From positions 1 to 5,865 of the forward strand of contig JBBSDH010000258.1 of assembly GCA_038249605.1 (NCBI GenBank): a DNA stretch of 5,865 bases, in the 5' to 3' direction. Positions within the stretch are counted from its first letter, which is position 1, and every line of letters starts with the position of its first letter. A program made the translations under genes and the position numbers. Shown here one piece after another: positions 1 to 5,865 of this stretch. The notes beneath the pieces are model-generated. The model searched no databases, had not been told where the DNA came from, and was given only the letters and a program-made list of their open reading frames with translations. Origin of the DNA: M3007 sp038249605 (GTDB taxonomy: Bacteria; Bacteroidota; Bacteroidia; Chitinophagales; Saprospiraceae).

Positions 1-975
<975 letters not shown>

Positions 976-1179
976 ATAATCTTTGCCAGAGCCTAAACTC
1001 TAACTTCGTTCTTTACAACTTAAAGTATGATACCTGGAAAACTCATTCTCTGTAAAAAAGTCTTGCGACTCCGTTTCCTGGTTGCTACTTATAGCCTTTC
1101 GCTAACAAACTGTCAATGAACTCTTTATACCTAACTGCCTTCGCAGTCCGATCTTTTCTTTACTCTTTCCGCTTTTTGC
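976..1179 (-). other. rrn operon leader (transcribed spacer upstream of 16S)
   Basis: This stretch lies between the proximal rrn promoter and the 16S 5' end and should be transcribed and then trimmed off. It contains no plausible protein gene. Two small hairpins are visible. ACTGC/GCAGT with a 4-nt loop lies at 1134-1147. CCGC/GCGG with a 5-nt loop lies at 1169-1181, very close to the expected start site of the proximal promoter. A sigma-70-like site also falls here and is listed separately. The RNase III stem that normally brackets 16S cannot be assessed because the 3' flank is outside the window, and no correctly oriented boxA antitermination element was recognised. Confidence 0.7.
1088..1116 (-). 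promoter_or_regulatory. sigma-70-like promoter sequence inside the rrn leader
   Basis: On the minus strand this reads TTGACA, exactly 17 nt, then TATAAG. That is a perfect -35 hexamer and five of six bases of the -10 hexamer of the E. coli type. Such a site is not what the Bacteroidota primary sigma factor is known to prefer, so its role is uncertain. It may be a third rrn start site, a chance match, or a sequence kept for leader RNA structure. If used, transcription would begin near 1080, about 105 nt before 16S. Confidence 0.35.
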
Positions 1180-1185
1180 GGGATG

Positions 1186-1218
1186 CAAAGGTACGATGAA
1201 CGATTCTCTTCCACCAAA
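1186..1218 (-). promoter_or_regulatory. rrn promoter P2 (proximal), Bacteroidota type
   Basis: On the minus strand this reads TTTG, a 21-nt spacer, then TACCTTTG (1193-1186). That matches the -33 TTTG and -7 TAnnTTTG elements recognised by the primary sigma factor of Bacteroidota. Transcription would start near 1179, giving a leader of about 200 nt before 16S. The DNA just upstream (about 1219-1245) is a run of A tracts on the minus strand, which could act as an UP-type element. The spacing and the location before a 16S gene make this a strong call. Confidence 0.85.
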
Positions 1219-1302
1219 CTTTTTGCAATCTTTTTTTAAAACTTTCCGAAGCTAATCAATCAACTTCATCCCATTCTAACCACTTCTCTTCCGAAGCGGC
1301 CG

Positions 1303-1332
1303 CAAAGGTAAGACAAGTTTTTAGCTGTGCAA
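1303..1332 (-). promoter_or_regulatory. rrn promoter P1 (distal), Bacteroidota type
   Basis: On the minus strand this reads TTG (1332-1330), a 19-nt spacer, then TACCTTTG (1310-1303), a full match to the Bacteroidota -33/-7 pattern. It lies about 117 bp upstream of P2 and shares the extended core TACCTTTGC with it, so the rRNA operon appears to have tandem promoters. The -33 element is only about 24 bp beyond the stop codon of the upstream lipoprotein gene on the same strand. No clear terminator separates the two, so read-through from that gene into rrn is possible. Confidence 0.8.
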
Positions 1333-1355
1333 GAGGGGGTGCAAATATTTTTCAT

Positions 1356-2204
1356 TTATTTTTTAAAAGCCCTTGAATCGAAGACATGCAACTCAACCCG
1401 ACCGATACGCACCGAATCGAGCATCTTAGGCATATTTTCGTACAACAAGGAACCACCTACACGCATCTTCTCCAAAGGGAAAAGTGAACCTGGGCGCTCC
1501 TGCATCAAAGACGGATTGTTTCCCTGTCCAACGACAAGCACAGACATGTAGAGTTTTTCATCGGAGCCGTAAACGAGCCATTCTCCACGGAGGCTGTCTA
1601 CCGTATAATCAGGCAAAGGATTTTCAACAATTCCACTCACTGCCCATCCTTTTTCAAAAGTGGCTGTAGAGTCGCCCGGCTTGGCCTGGGTAAGGATCAT
1701 CACACCACCCACACTTGAGGAAATAAGAATGGCGCCCGGACCCACAGGCATTGAAAAAGCATCGGTAAAAACTACTTTGGCGGGTTTGCCGTTGATCTTA
1801 GCAAGTGGAAATCCTGCAAAGAAAGAAGTGCGGCCCCTCGGTGGAAGTGCGTCGGAAAAAGTAGGCACCACGATCTCTTTGCCCCCGTCAAATTTTAAAA
1901 CCTCATCATTTTCATCAAGCAACTGGATTTTCACCCAAATCCTTGACCATAGATTCGACCTGTCGTCGACCAATCCGACCACATAGAAGTAGGCGCCTTC
2001 TGTCCAAAAGTTAAGGTCGTTGATGTCGACCTCGGTCTGTTTGGCATTGTCGGGCAAATCTGGAAGCTCCACCACAGCACTGCCTTTTTGACGGGCGATG
2101 GCATTGGTTTTGGTTTGATCCTCCTGGCAAGCAGATGAAGAAACAGCAACGATCAGGAATACCAGTAGCCAACTGCAAAGGGTGACAAACGGATGATTTT
2201 TCAT
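1356..2204 (-). CDS. Predicted lipoprotein of unknown function with two beta-rich modules
   Basis: The 282-residue product is not a family I recognise. I start it at the ATG at 2204, not at the in-frame ATG 66 nt upstream (2270), because only this start puts a signal peptide at the N terminus: MKN, a hydrophobic stretch at residues 9-21, then SSSAC with the lipid-acceptor cysteine at residue 26. The lipobox is loose, with serine at -3 instead of leucine. The mature part is soluble and beta-rich. Two segments, about residues 60-150 and 175-270, each follow a pattern of 'V-x-G-x-V-(D/E)-(D/N)', then a strand with 'V/W-x-x-x-L' and a polar tail, reminiscent of FxLYD-like immunoglobulin folds. 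That resemblance is inference. There is no catalytic motif. The gene diverges from pth and ends 24 bp before the distal rrn promoter on the same strand. No good promoter or Shine-Dalgarno sequence was found in front of it. Confidence 0.8.
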   Translation of the reverse strand: MKNHPFVTLCSWLLVFLIVAVSSSACQEDQTKTNAIARQKGSAVVELPDLPDNAKQTEVDINDLNFWTEGAYFYVVGLVDDRSNLWSRIWVKIQLLDENDEVLKFDGGKEIVVPTFSDALPPRGRTSFFAGFPLAKINGKPAKVVFTDAFSMPVGPGAILISSSVGGVMILTQAKPGDSTATFEKGWAVSGIVENPLPDYTVDSLRGEWLVYGSDEKLYMSVLVVGQGNNPSLMQERPGSLFPLEKMRVGGSLLYENMPKMLDSVRIGRVELHVFDSRAFKK

Positions 2205-2317
2205 GGAAAACTTTTTTGTCTTTGTTTTAGAAGCGCAAAATTGGCAATTAACAGGCATTTTTACACACAAGGTGCTTGTCTTATTTTTTGATGCTTCAAC
2301 CTATTATAGGTATATCC

Positions 2318-2325
2318 TACCTTTG
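2318..2325 (+). promoter_or_regulatory. -7 promoter element of pth, implying a leaderless transcript
   Basis: TACCTTTG matches the Bacteroidota -7 consensus TAnnTTTG exactly and ends 5 nt before the pth start codon. With the usual distance to the start site, transcription should begin at or within a base or two of the ATG, leaving no room for a ribosome binding site. The -33 element is poor: no TTG lies 19-21 nt upstream, and the nearest TTTG ends at 2290, a 27-nt spacer. Confidence 0.6.
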
Positions 2326-2330
2326 CCCCC

Positions 2331-2891
2331 ATGAAATACCTGATCACCGGACTGGGCAACATCGGTTCCGACTATGTAGGAACCCGCCACAACATCGGAT
2401 TCGATGCACTCGACTTTTTGTGCAAAAACCTGGAAGGTGCCTGGCGCAACGACCACCACGGCGAATTGGCAGAAGTGAAATTCAAAGGCCGTACGCTTTT
2501 GTTGATGAAACCCAATACGTACATGAACCTCAGCGGCAAAGCCGTGAGGTACTGGTTGCAAAAGGAGAAAATAACGATCGAAAACTGCCTCGTGGTTTGT
2601 GACGACCTCAACCTCGATCTGGGCAAACTGCGCCTGCGTGCCAAAGGTTCGGACGGGGGACACAACGGCCTGAAAAGCATCCACGAAATGCTCACAACCG
2701 ACGCCTACCCACGTTTGCGCATGGGCATCGGCAACAACTTTTCACCCGGCAGGCAGGTCGATTTTGTACTGGGCCGCTGGACCGAGGATGAAAAAGCCGC
2801 ACTACCGGTCATCTGCGAACGTACCGCAGAAACCGTCAAAGCTTTTGTAACCATTGGACTGGAACGCGCCATGAACGTGGCCGCCAAATAG
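2331..2891 (+). CDS. pth: Peptidyl-tRNA hydrolase
   Basis: This cytoplasmic enzyme cleaves the ester bond of peptidyl-tRNA released by stalled ribosomes and so recycles tRNA. The 186-residue length is normal for bacterial Pth. All the hallmark residues are visible: GLGNIG at 7-12 with Asn10, TRHNIGF at 18-24 with catalytic His20, KPNTYMN at 60-66 with Met65, VVCDDLNL at 88-95 with Asp91 (equivalent to E. coli Asp93), and GSDGGHNGL at 106-114 with Asn112 (equivalent to E. coli Asn114). The start is set by MKYLITGLGN, which aligns with the family N terminus. There is no Shine-Dalgarno sequence, and a -7 promoter element abuts the ATG. The gene stands alone; the common partner rplY (L25) is not upstream. 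It diverges from the lipoprotein gene with 126 bp between start codons and faces the small gene at 3100-3243 across a shared terminator. Confidence 0.97.
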   Translation: MKYLITGLGNIGSDYVGTRHNIGFDALDFLCKNLEGAWRNDHHGELAEVKFKGRTLLLMKPNTYMNLSGKAVRYWLQKEKITIENCLVVCDDLNLDLGKLRLRAKGSDGGHNGLKSIHEMLTTDAYPRLRMGIGNNFSPGRQVDFVLGRWTEDEKAALPVICERTAETVKAFVTIGLERAMNVAAK

Positions 2892-2896
2892 GACCA

Positions 2897-3020
2897 GGAT
2901 TTTTAGGACTCGTCCCGAAGGGATCTGATTGGGATTTTGATCCTGCGCTGCGCTGGGGGACAAAAGGGGATTTGGAAGATTGGAATGGATTTTCGGGGAT
3001 TGGATTTTGAGGGGATTTCT
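2897..3020. repeat. Degenerate GGATTTT-type repeat tract
   Basis: This intergenic stretch is built from about seven loosely related units of the form GGGATTTT or GGGATTGG, for example at 2897-2904, 2931-2938, 2967-2973, 2987-2993, 2996-3001, 3002-3008 and 3012-3018. A small palindrome, TCCCGAAGGGA (2913-2923), and the triplet run CTGCGCTGCGCTG (2943-2955) are embedded in it. Strand composition is strongly skewed, with G and T on the plus strand. No start codon and reading frame pair makes a convincing protein on either strand. The tract resembles scattered intergenic repeats I associate with Bacteroidota genomes, a recollection that a genome-wide search would test. Confidence 0.5.
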
Positions 3021-3047
3021 GGACATGCGTCGGGCGAACAAACAAAA

Positions 3048-3089
3048 CGGGCCGCGCTTTTTACAGCACGGCCCGGCATGGCATTTTTT
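3048..3089. terminator. Bidirectional intrinsic terminator between pth and the small gene
   Basis: A perfect 7-bp stem, CGGGCCG (3048-3054) with CGGCCCG (3069-3075), continues past one mismatch into a further GC/GC pair and closes an 8-nt loop. On the plus strand a run of six T follows at 3084-3089. On the minus strand the stem is followed by TTTTGTTTGTT. The hairpin lies between two convergent genes, pth ending at 2891 and the small gene ending at 3100, and can serve both. Confidence 0.7.
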
Positions 3090-3099
3090 CAATCCGGAT

Positions 3100-3243
3100 T
3101 TATTCCTCAGTTTCAGAGTACCCTTTTAGGCGGTACTTGCTCTTTTCGACCGGTTTGAGTTTCTTTTTTTTGTTGCTTTCCGTTTGGAAATCGCGCTCTT
3201 CGGAGCGGCGCTGGTCTTTTTTGCCTTTATCCCAATGTTTCAT
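3100..3243 (-). CDS. Small, highly charged protein (47 residues), function unknown
   Basis: The reading frame begins with MKHWDKGKKDQRR, passes through a lysine run (residues 25-28), and ends with KSKYRLKGYSETEE. About half of its residues are charged, with the basic ones dominating the first forty and acidic ones at the end. It has no hydrophobic segment, no signal peptide and no cysteine, so it should be cytosolic and could contact nucleic acid or the ribosome; that role is inference. Three things support a real gene: a complete Bacteroidota promoter about 100 bp upstream (3348-3377), a shared terminator just past its stop codon, and a biased, gene-like composition. The Trp at residue 4 and the Lys-Tyr-Arg-Leu-Lys motif near the end would be the parts to look for in relatives. 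I do not recognise a named family. No Shine-Dalgarno sequence is present. Confidence 0.65.
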   Translation of the reverse strand: MKHWDKGKKDQRRSEERDFQTESNKKKKLKPVEKSKYRLKGYSETEE

Positions 3244-3347
3244 GGCAAAAGCTGTTTAGGCGGTTGGTTAAAGAAAAAAGGTTCATAATGGTTCTGCCAC
3301 GCCCACAGATAAATAGTTTCATATTGCGGCAAACGACATAACCAATA

Positions 3348-3377
3348 CAAAAGTACTGCCTTCTCTGAATATGTCAA
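3348..3377 (-). promoter_or_regulatory. Promoter of the small 47-residue gene, Bacteroidota type
   Basis: On the minus strand this reads TTG (3377-3375), a 19-nt spacer, then TACTTTTG (3355-3348), a full match to the -33 TTG and -7 TAnnTTTG pattern. Transcription would begin near 3341, giving a leader of about 98 nt before the start codon at 3243. The promoter lies beyond the palindrome that follows terC, so the small gene does not need to depend on terC read-through. Confidence 0.7.
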
Positions 3378-3396
3378 GATAAAAGTTGTTAAAATT

Positions 3397-3541
3397 TAGG
3401 CAGCAGGCAGCAGGTGTCTCGCTACCCTCGACATGATAGGGCATCAACTAAAAAGGGATTATCCGGATTTCTCGTTACGCTCGAAATAATTGACCGATTG
3501 GAATTTCGAGCGTAGCGAGAAATCCTGCTGCCCGCTGCCTA
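3397..3541. repeat. Nested inverted repeat (REP-like element) behind terC
   Basis: Outer arms at 3397-3414 and 3524-3541 are complementary over 18 bp with one mismatch; the left arm is made of tandem GGCAGCA units. Inner arms at 3465-3487 and 3503-3525 are complementary over 23 bp with one mismatch (a possible G-T pair) around a 15-nt loop. A second, poorer copy of the inner left arm lies at 3417-3434. It matches the right arm at 16 of 18 positions and can pair with it instead, forming one almost continuous stem with the outer arms. The element begins 9 bp past the terC stop codon, so it would be folded into the 3' end of that mRNA and may stabilise or terminate it. On the minus strand the stem is followed by AAATTTTAACAACTTTT, only a weak T tract. 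The TTTCGAGCGTAGCGAGAAAT core resembles dispersed repeats I recall from Bacteroidota. Confidence 0.8.
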
Positions 3542-3549
3542 CTTAACCG

Positions 3550-4521
3550 CTAATCCACCCTTCTTCGGTCGACTAATATGGAAGCGACAACGCCCGCGGC
3601 CAGCATCACGACGATGACGCCGAGGGAAATGCCGATGGGAATGTGTATGCCCAATGGAAGCAGGATCATTTTAACGCCGATGAAAAACAGGATGCCAATG
3701 AGGCTGAGCTTGAGGTGCTCGAATTTATCGATGACGTTGGCCAGCACGAAATAAAGGGATCGGAGGCCCATGATGGCAAAGATGTTGGAAGAGAAAACAA
3801 GAAAAGGATCAGTAGTGATGGAAAATACTGCCGGCACCGAGTCGAAAGCGAACAGAATATCGGTGGTTTCGATCACCATAAGCGCAACGAACATGGGTGT
3901 TGCTGCCCGCTTGCCGTTTTCTATGGTAAAAAATTTGCCACCGTCGTAGCTGCGGCTGACGGGGTAAAATTTACGGATGAACTTTACCACGCCGTGGTCG
4001 TTGATGTCTGTTTCGTCCTCATGATCGGTTTTGAACATCTTCCACGCCGAATACAACAGCAGGGCGCCAAAAAAATAAAACAACCAATCGAAATAGCTGA
4101 CAAGCCAAATGCCTACGCCGATCAGTAGTCCGCGAAATACAAGCACTCCCAAAATGCCCCAAAAAAGGATTCTGTGCTGGTATTTTTTGGGCACCCGGAA
4201 TTGCGCAAAAACCAGGGCTATTACAAATAGGTTGTCGATGCTGAGCGCTTCTTCGAGCAGGTAACCGGTAAAATATTTTAACGCAGCCTGCTTACCGTTG
4301 TTGGGTTCAGGTGCGTACGTACCCATCCCAAACCATTGATTTTCGTAAGCGTAGTAAATAAAGACGTTGAAAAGCAAAGCAAGACTGATCCATCCAAAAG
4401 TTGTAATCAAAGCTTCTTTGGCGCTGGGCACGTGCGCCTCCTTGTTGAAAACACCCAGATCTAATGCCATAAGCAGACCAACCAGCACAATAAAACCTAT
4501 CCAGACAATCGGATCAATCAT
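3550..4521 (-). CDS. TerC/Alx family integral membrane protein, probable manganese exporter
   Basis: The 323-residue product matches the length of E. coli Alx (about 321). It is an inner-membrane protein with roughly eight to nine hydrophobic segments, starting at residues 5-25. Family hallmarks are present: LMALDLGVFNKEAH at 17-30 with Asp21, the first acidic motif GYLLEEALSIDNLFV at 86-100 (Glu90, Glu91, Asp96, Asn97), and the second, ETTDILFAFDSVPAVFSIT at 218-236 (Glu218, Asp221, Asp227), followed by SSNIFAIMGLRSLYF at 244-258. A soluble loop at about 163-208 separates the two halves. Members of the family export manganese or help load metalloproteins; tellurite resistance is a historical label. 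A weak AGGA (complement at 4527-4530) stands 5 nt before the ATG. No yybP-ykoY manganese riboswitch and no full promoter were seen upstream; the nearest -7-like site is CACCTTTG at 4571-4564. The gene diverges from the S8 peptidase gene. Confidence 0.93.
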   Translation of the reverse strand: MIDPIVWIGFIVLVGLLMALDLGVFNKEAHVPSAKEALITTFGWISLALLFNVFIYYAYENQWFGMGTYAPEPNNGKQAALKYFTGYLLEEALSIDNLFVIALVFAQFRVPKKYQHRILFWGILGVLVFRGLLIGVGIWLVSYFDWLFYFFGALLLYSAWKMFKTDHEDETDINDHGVVKFIRKFYPVSRSYDGGKFFTIENGKRAATPMFVALMVIETTDILFAFDSVPAVFSITTDPFLVFSSNIFAIMGLRSLYFVLANVIDKFEHLKLSLIGILFFIGVKMILLPLGIHIPIGISLGVIVVMLAAGVVASILVDRRRVD

Positions 4522-4592
4522 GAATATCCTATATTTGAGGTTTCAGTTTAATTTAAAAGAACACAAAGGTGCTGTTTTGGTTTCAACTGGAC

Positions 4593-4600
4593 TATATTTG
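4593..4600 (+). promoter_or_regulatory. Possible -7 element for the S8 peptidase gene
   Basis: TATATTTG matches the Bacteroidota -7 consensus TAnnTTTG and lies 56 nt before the peptidase ATG, which would give a leader of about 50 nt. No TTG lies at the right distance upstream; the nearest, within 4575-4579, leaves only a 13-nt spacer. A second TATATTTG at 4530-4537 also lacks a -33 partner. The call rests on the -7 match and position alone. Confidence 0.35.
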
Positions 4601-4656
4601 TTGAAAATTCTCCGACCAGTCAAACTCTTTTTTCGATAAAACCTCCTCTTTCAGTT

Positions 4657-5865
4657 ATGCGTATTTTTTCCGCAGTACTCTGTCTGCTGAGTCTGTTAAC
4701 CATCGGTACAACAGCTCTGGCGCAAACTACCTTACCCGTAAGGTTCAACCACGGCGCCGAATATTTTCCCGAAAACTATGAAAGTATACGGCAAAATCCT
4801 GTGTCACCTACCGACCTGCTGGATGGGTATTACATCCGATACATTCAGTGTAAAATCATACCCTCTGCCGTCGAACGCGCTTCGTTGGAAGCTTCGGGCG
4901 TGCAATTCCTAGGGTACGTCCATTTCGGCGCTTACCTCGTAGCCCTGCCTGCTGGATTCGACCTCAACCGCCTTGCGGCCATCCAGGTGCGAAGTATGGT
5001 TTCCGTAGAACCGAATTGGAAGATCGCCAATACCCTGCGCGAAAAACCCTGGGGCGCATGGGCCGTCAACGGCAACACGGTCGACATCAACATCCAGCTT
5101 TATCCTCAGGTTACCATCCCCGACGGCGCCGCCCTTTGTAAAAGTTTCGGCATGACGGTTGTAAAAGAAGGCAATCAGGACGGTTATTTGCAGGTTCGTG
5201 TAGACAAGGACCGCATCGATCAGATAGCCGCGTTGAAGTTCATTCGTTACCTCGAACTCATACCTCCGCCCTCTGAAAAAGAAGATACCCGCGGCCGCAG
5301 TCTGCACCGTTCCAACCTTGTGGACAGCGACCACGCCCTTGGCAAAAAATTCAACGGAGATGGCGTGAGCGTGTTGGTGCGCGACGACGGCCCGCTCGGT
5401 CCGCACATCGACTACCAGGGCAGGCTCATCAACCTTTCCAACAACTCGGGTATAGCCGACGGCACGCACGGCGATGGCGTAGGTGGCATCATGGCCGGTT
5501 CGGGCAACCTCGACCCTACCAAAAAAGGCATGGCTGCAGGCTCACGCGTTTTTGCCATCAATTACGGTTCAGATTTCCAGGACCAAACCCTGCCGCTGTA
5601 CCTCTCCGAAAACGTCACAATCACCAATTCTTCCTACTCCAACGGTTGCAATGCAGGATACACCCTGGCAGCCCGAACGGTGGACAACCAAATTTTCGAC
5701 TACCCAAACCTCATGCACGTCTTTTCAGGCGGCAACAGCAACAACAACGATTGCGGTTACGGCGCAGGAAATCAATGGGGAAACATCACCGGCGGTCATA
5801 AAATGGGCAAAAACGCCATCGCTACAGCCAACTTGCTGAGCAATGCCACCCTCGACAATACCTCC
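4657..5865 (+). CDS. Secreted S8 family serine peptidase (subtilase), 3'-truncated by the window
   Basis: The 403 residues visible are open to the last base and stop before the catalytic serine. ATG 4657 is the first start in the frame and begins a clear signal peptide: MRIF, a hydrophobic core at residues 5-19, and ALA before Gln23. Residues about 57-205 form a propeptide-like region in two halves, each a stretch of short beta and alpha elements. The subtilase domain begins near residue 225. VSVLVRDDGP at 237-246 holds the catalytic Asp (243, possibly 244), GTHGDGVGGIMAG at 269-281 holds His271, GMAAGSRVFAI at 291-301 is the usual strand after it, and SGGNSNNNDCG at 357-367 holds the oxyanion Asn360. 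These give the S8 order Asp, His, Asn, with Ser expected downstream. In this phylum such enzymes often end in a type IX secretion signal, which cannot be checked here. No Shine-Dalgarno sequence precedes the start. Confidence 0.93.
   Translation, partial: MRIFSAVLCLLSLLTIGTTALAQTTLPVRFNHGAEYFPENYESIRQNPVSPTDLLDGYYIRYIQCKIIPSAVERASLEASGVQFLGYVHFGAYLVALPAGFDLNRLAAIQVRSMVSVEPNWKIANTLREKPWGAWAVNGNTVDINIQLYPQVTIPDGAALCKSFGMTVVKEGNQDGYLQVRVDKDRIDQIAALKFIRYLELIPPPSEKEDTRGRSLHRSNLVDSDHALGKKFNGDGVSVLVRDDGPLGPHIDYQGRLINLSNNSGIADGTHGDGVGGIMAGSGNLDPTKKGMAAGSRVFAINYGSDFQDQTLPLYLSENVTITNSSYSNGCNAGYTLAARTVDNQIFDYPNLMHVFSGGNSNNNDCGYGAGNQWGNITGGHKMGKNAIATANLLSNATLDNTS

Noticed and set aside
1008..1019. GTTCTTTACAAC, similar to a boxA antitermination element
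   Set aside because: It is on the plus strand, the wrong direction for the minus-strand rRNA transcript.
1660..1986. 108-codon plus-strand open frame
   Set aside because: It is antisense to the lipoprotein gene and has no signal, motif or ribosome binding site.
2205..2270. In-frame upstream start that would add 22 residues to the lipoprotein
   Set aside because: It would bury the signal peptide behind a charged, cysteine-containing stretch. The start at 2204 gives a proper lipoprotein signal.
3643..4128. 161-codon plus-strand open frame
   Set aside because: It is antisense to the TerC/Alx gene, whose membrane segments and acidic motifs are clear.
4641..4648. Perfect GAGGAGGT Shine-Dalgarno sequence on the minus strand
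   Set aside because: No start codon follows at a usable distance, and Bacteroidota make little use of such sites. On the plus strand it is only a pyrimidine-rich stretch before the peptidase gene.
4522..4656. Possible yybP-ykoY manganese riboswitch upstream of terC
   Set aside because: The 135-bp divergent region is AT-rich and too short to hold that aptamer in front of terC. None of its conserved stem and loop sequence was recognised.
4909..5469. 186-codon minus-strand open frame
   Set aside because: It is antisense to the subtilase gene, covers its prodomain and Asp/His region, and has no recognisable protein features. The plus-strand frame has ordered S8 motifs.

Overview
The window looks like chromosomal DNA from a member of the Bacteroidota, probably in or near the class Saprospiria. 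Four things point there. The 16S rRNA sequence has Bacteroidota-type signatures. The promoters are of the TTG / TAnnTTTG type instead of the usual sigma-70 type. Shine-Dalgarno sequences are mostly absent. The genes themselves (TerC/Alx membrane protein, secreted subtilase, lipoprotein) are typical of the group. The family-level placement is from memory and has not been checked by alignment.

Layout. Bases 1-975 are the 5' two thirds of a 16S rRNA gene on the minus strand, with its 3' part lying left of the window. Bases 976-1332 hold its leader and two tandem Bacteroidota-type promoters, plus an unexpected sigma-70-like site. A minus-strand lipoprotein gene of unknown function (1356-2204) ends just upstream of the distal rrn promoter. 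Diverging from it is pth, peptidyl-tRNA hydrolase (2331-2891, plus), whose -7 promoter element sits 5 nt before the ATG and suggests a leaderless mRNA. Next come a stretch of degenerate GGATTTT-type repeats, a bidirectional terminator hairpin, and a very small minus-strand gene (3100-3243) for a 47-residue, highly charged protein with its own good promoter. A 145-bp nested palindrome (3397-3541) lies directly behind a minus-strand terC/alx-type gene (3550-4521). Diverging from terC is the start of a secreted S8 family peptidase (from 4657 on the plus strand), which runs off the right edge before its catalytic serine.

How the parts relate. Most of this is core or housekeeping sequence: ribosome synthesis, peptidyl-tRNA recycling, metal homeostasis and an exported protease. 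The genes are single transcription units in divergent or convergent pairs, and no operon of linked function is visible. I see no defence system, mobile element, CRISPR array or tRNA. The points most worth a second look are the unlisted 47-residue gene with its promoter and overlapping upstream ORF, the nested palindrome with two competing left arms, the promoter motif TACCTTTGCnnCC shared by both rrn promoters and pth, and the sigma-70-like site inside the rrn leader.
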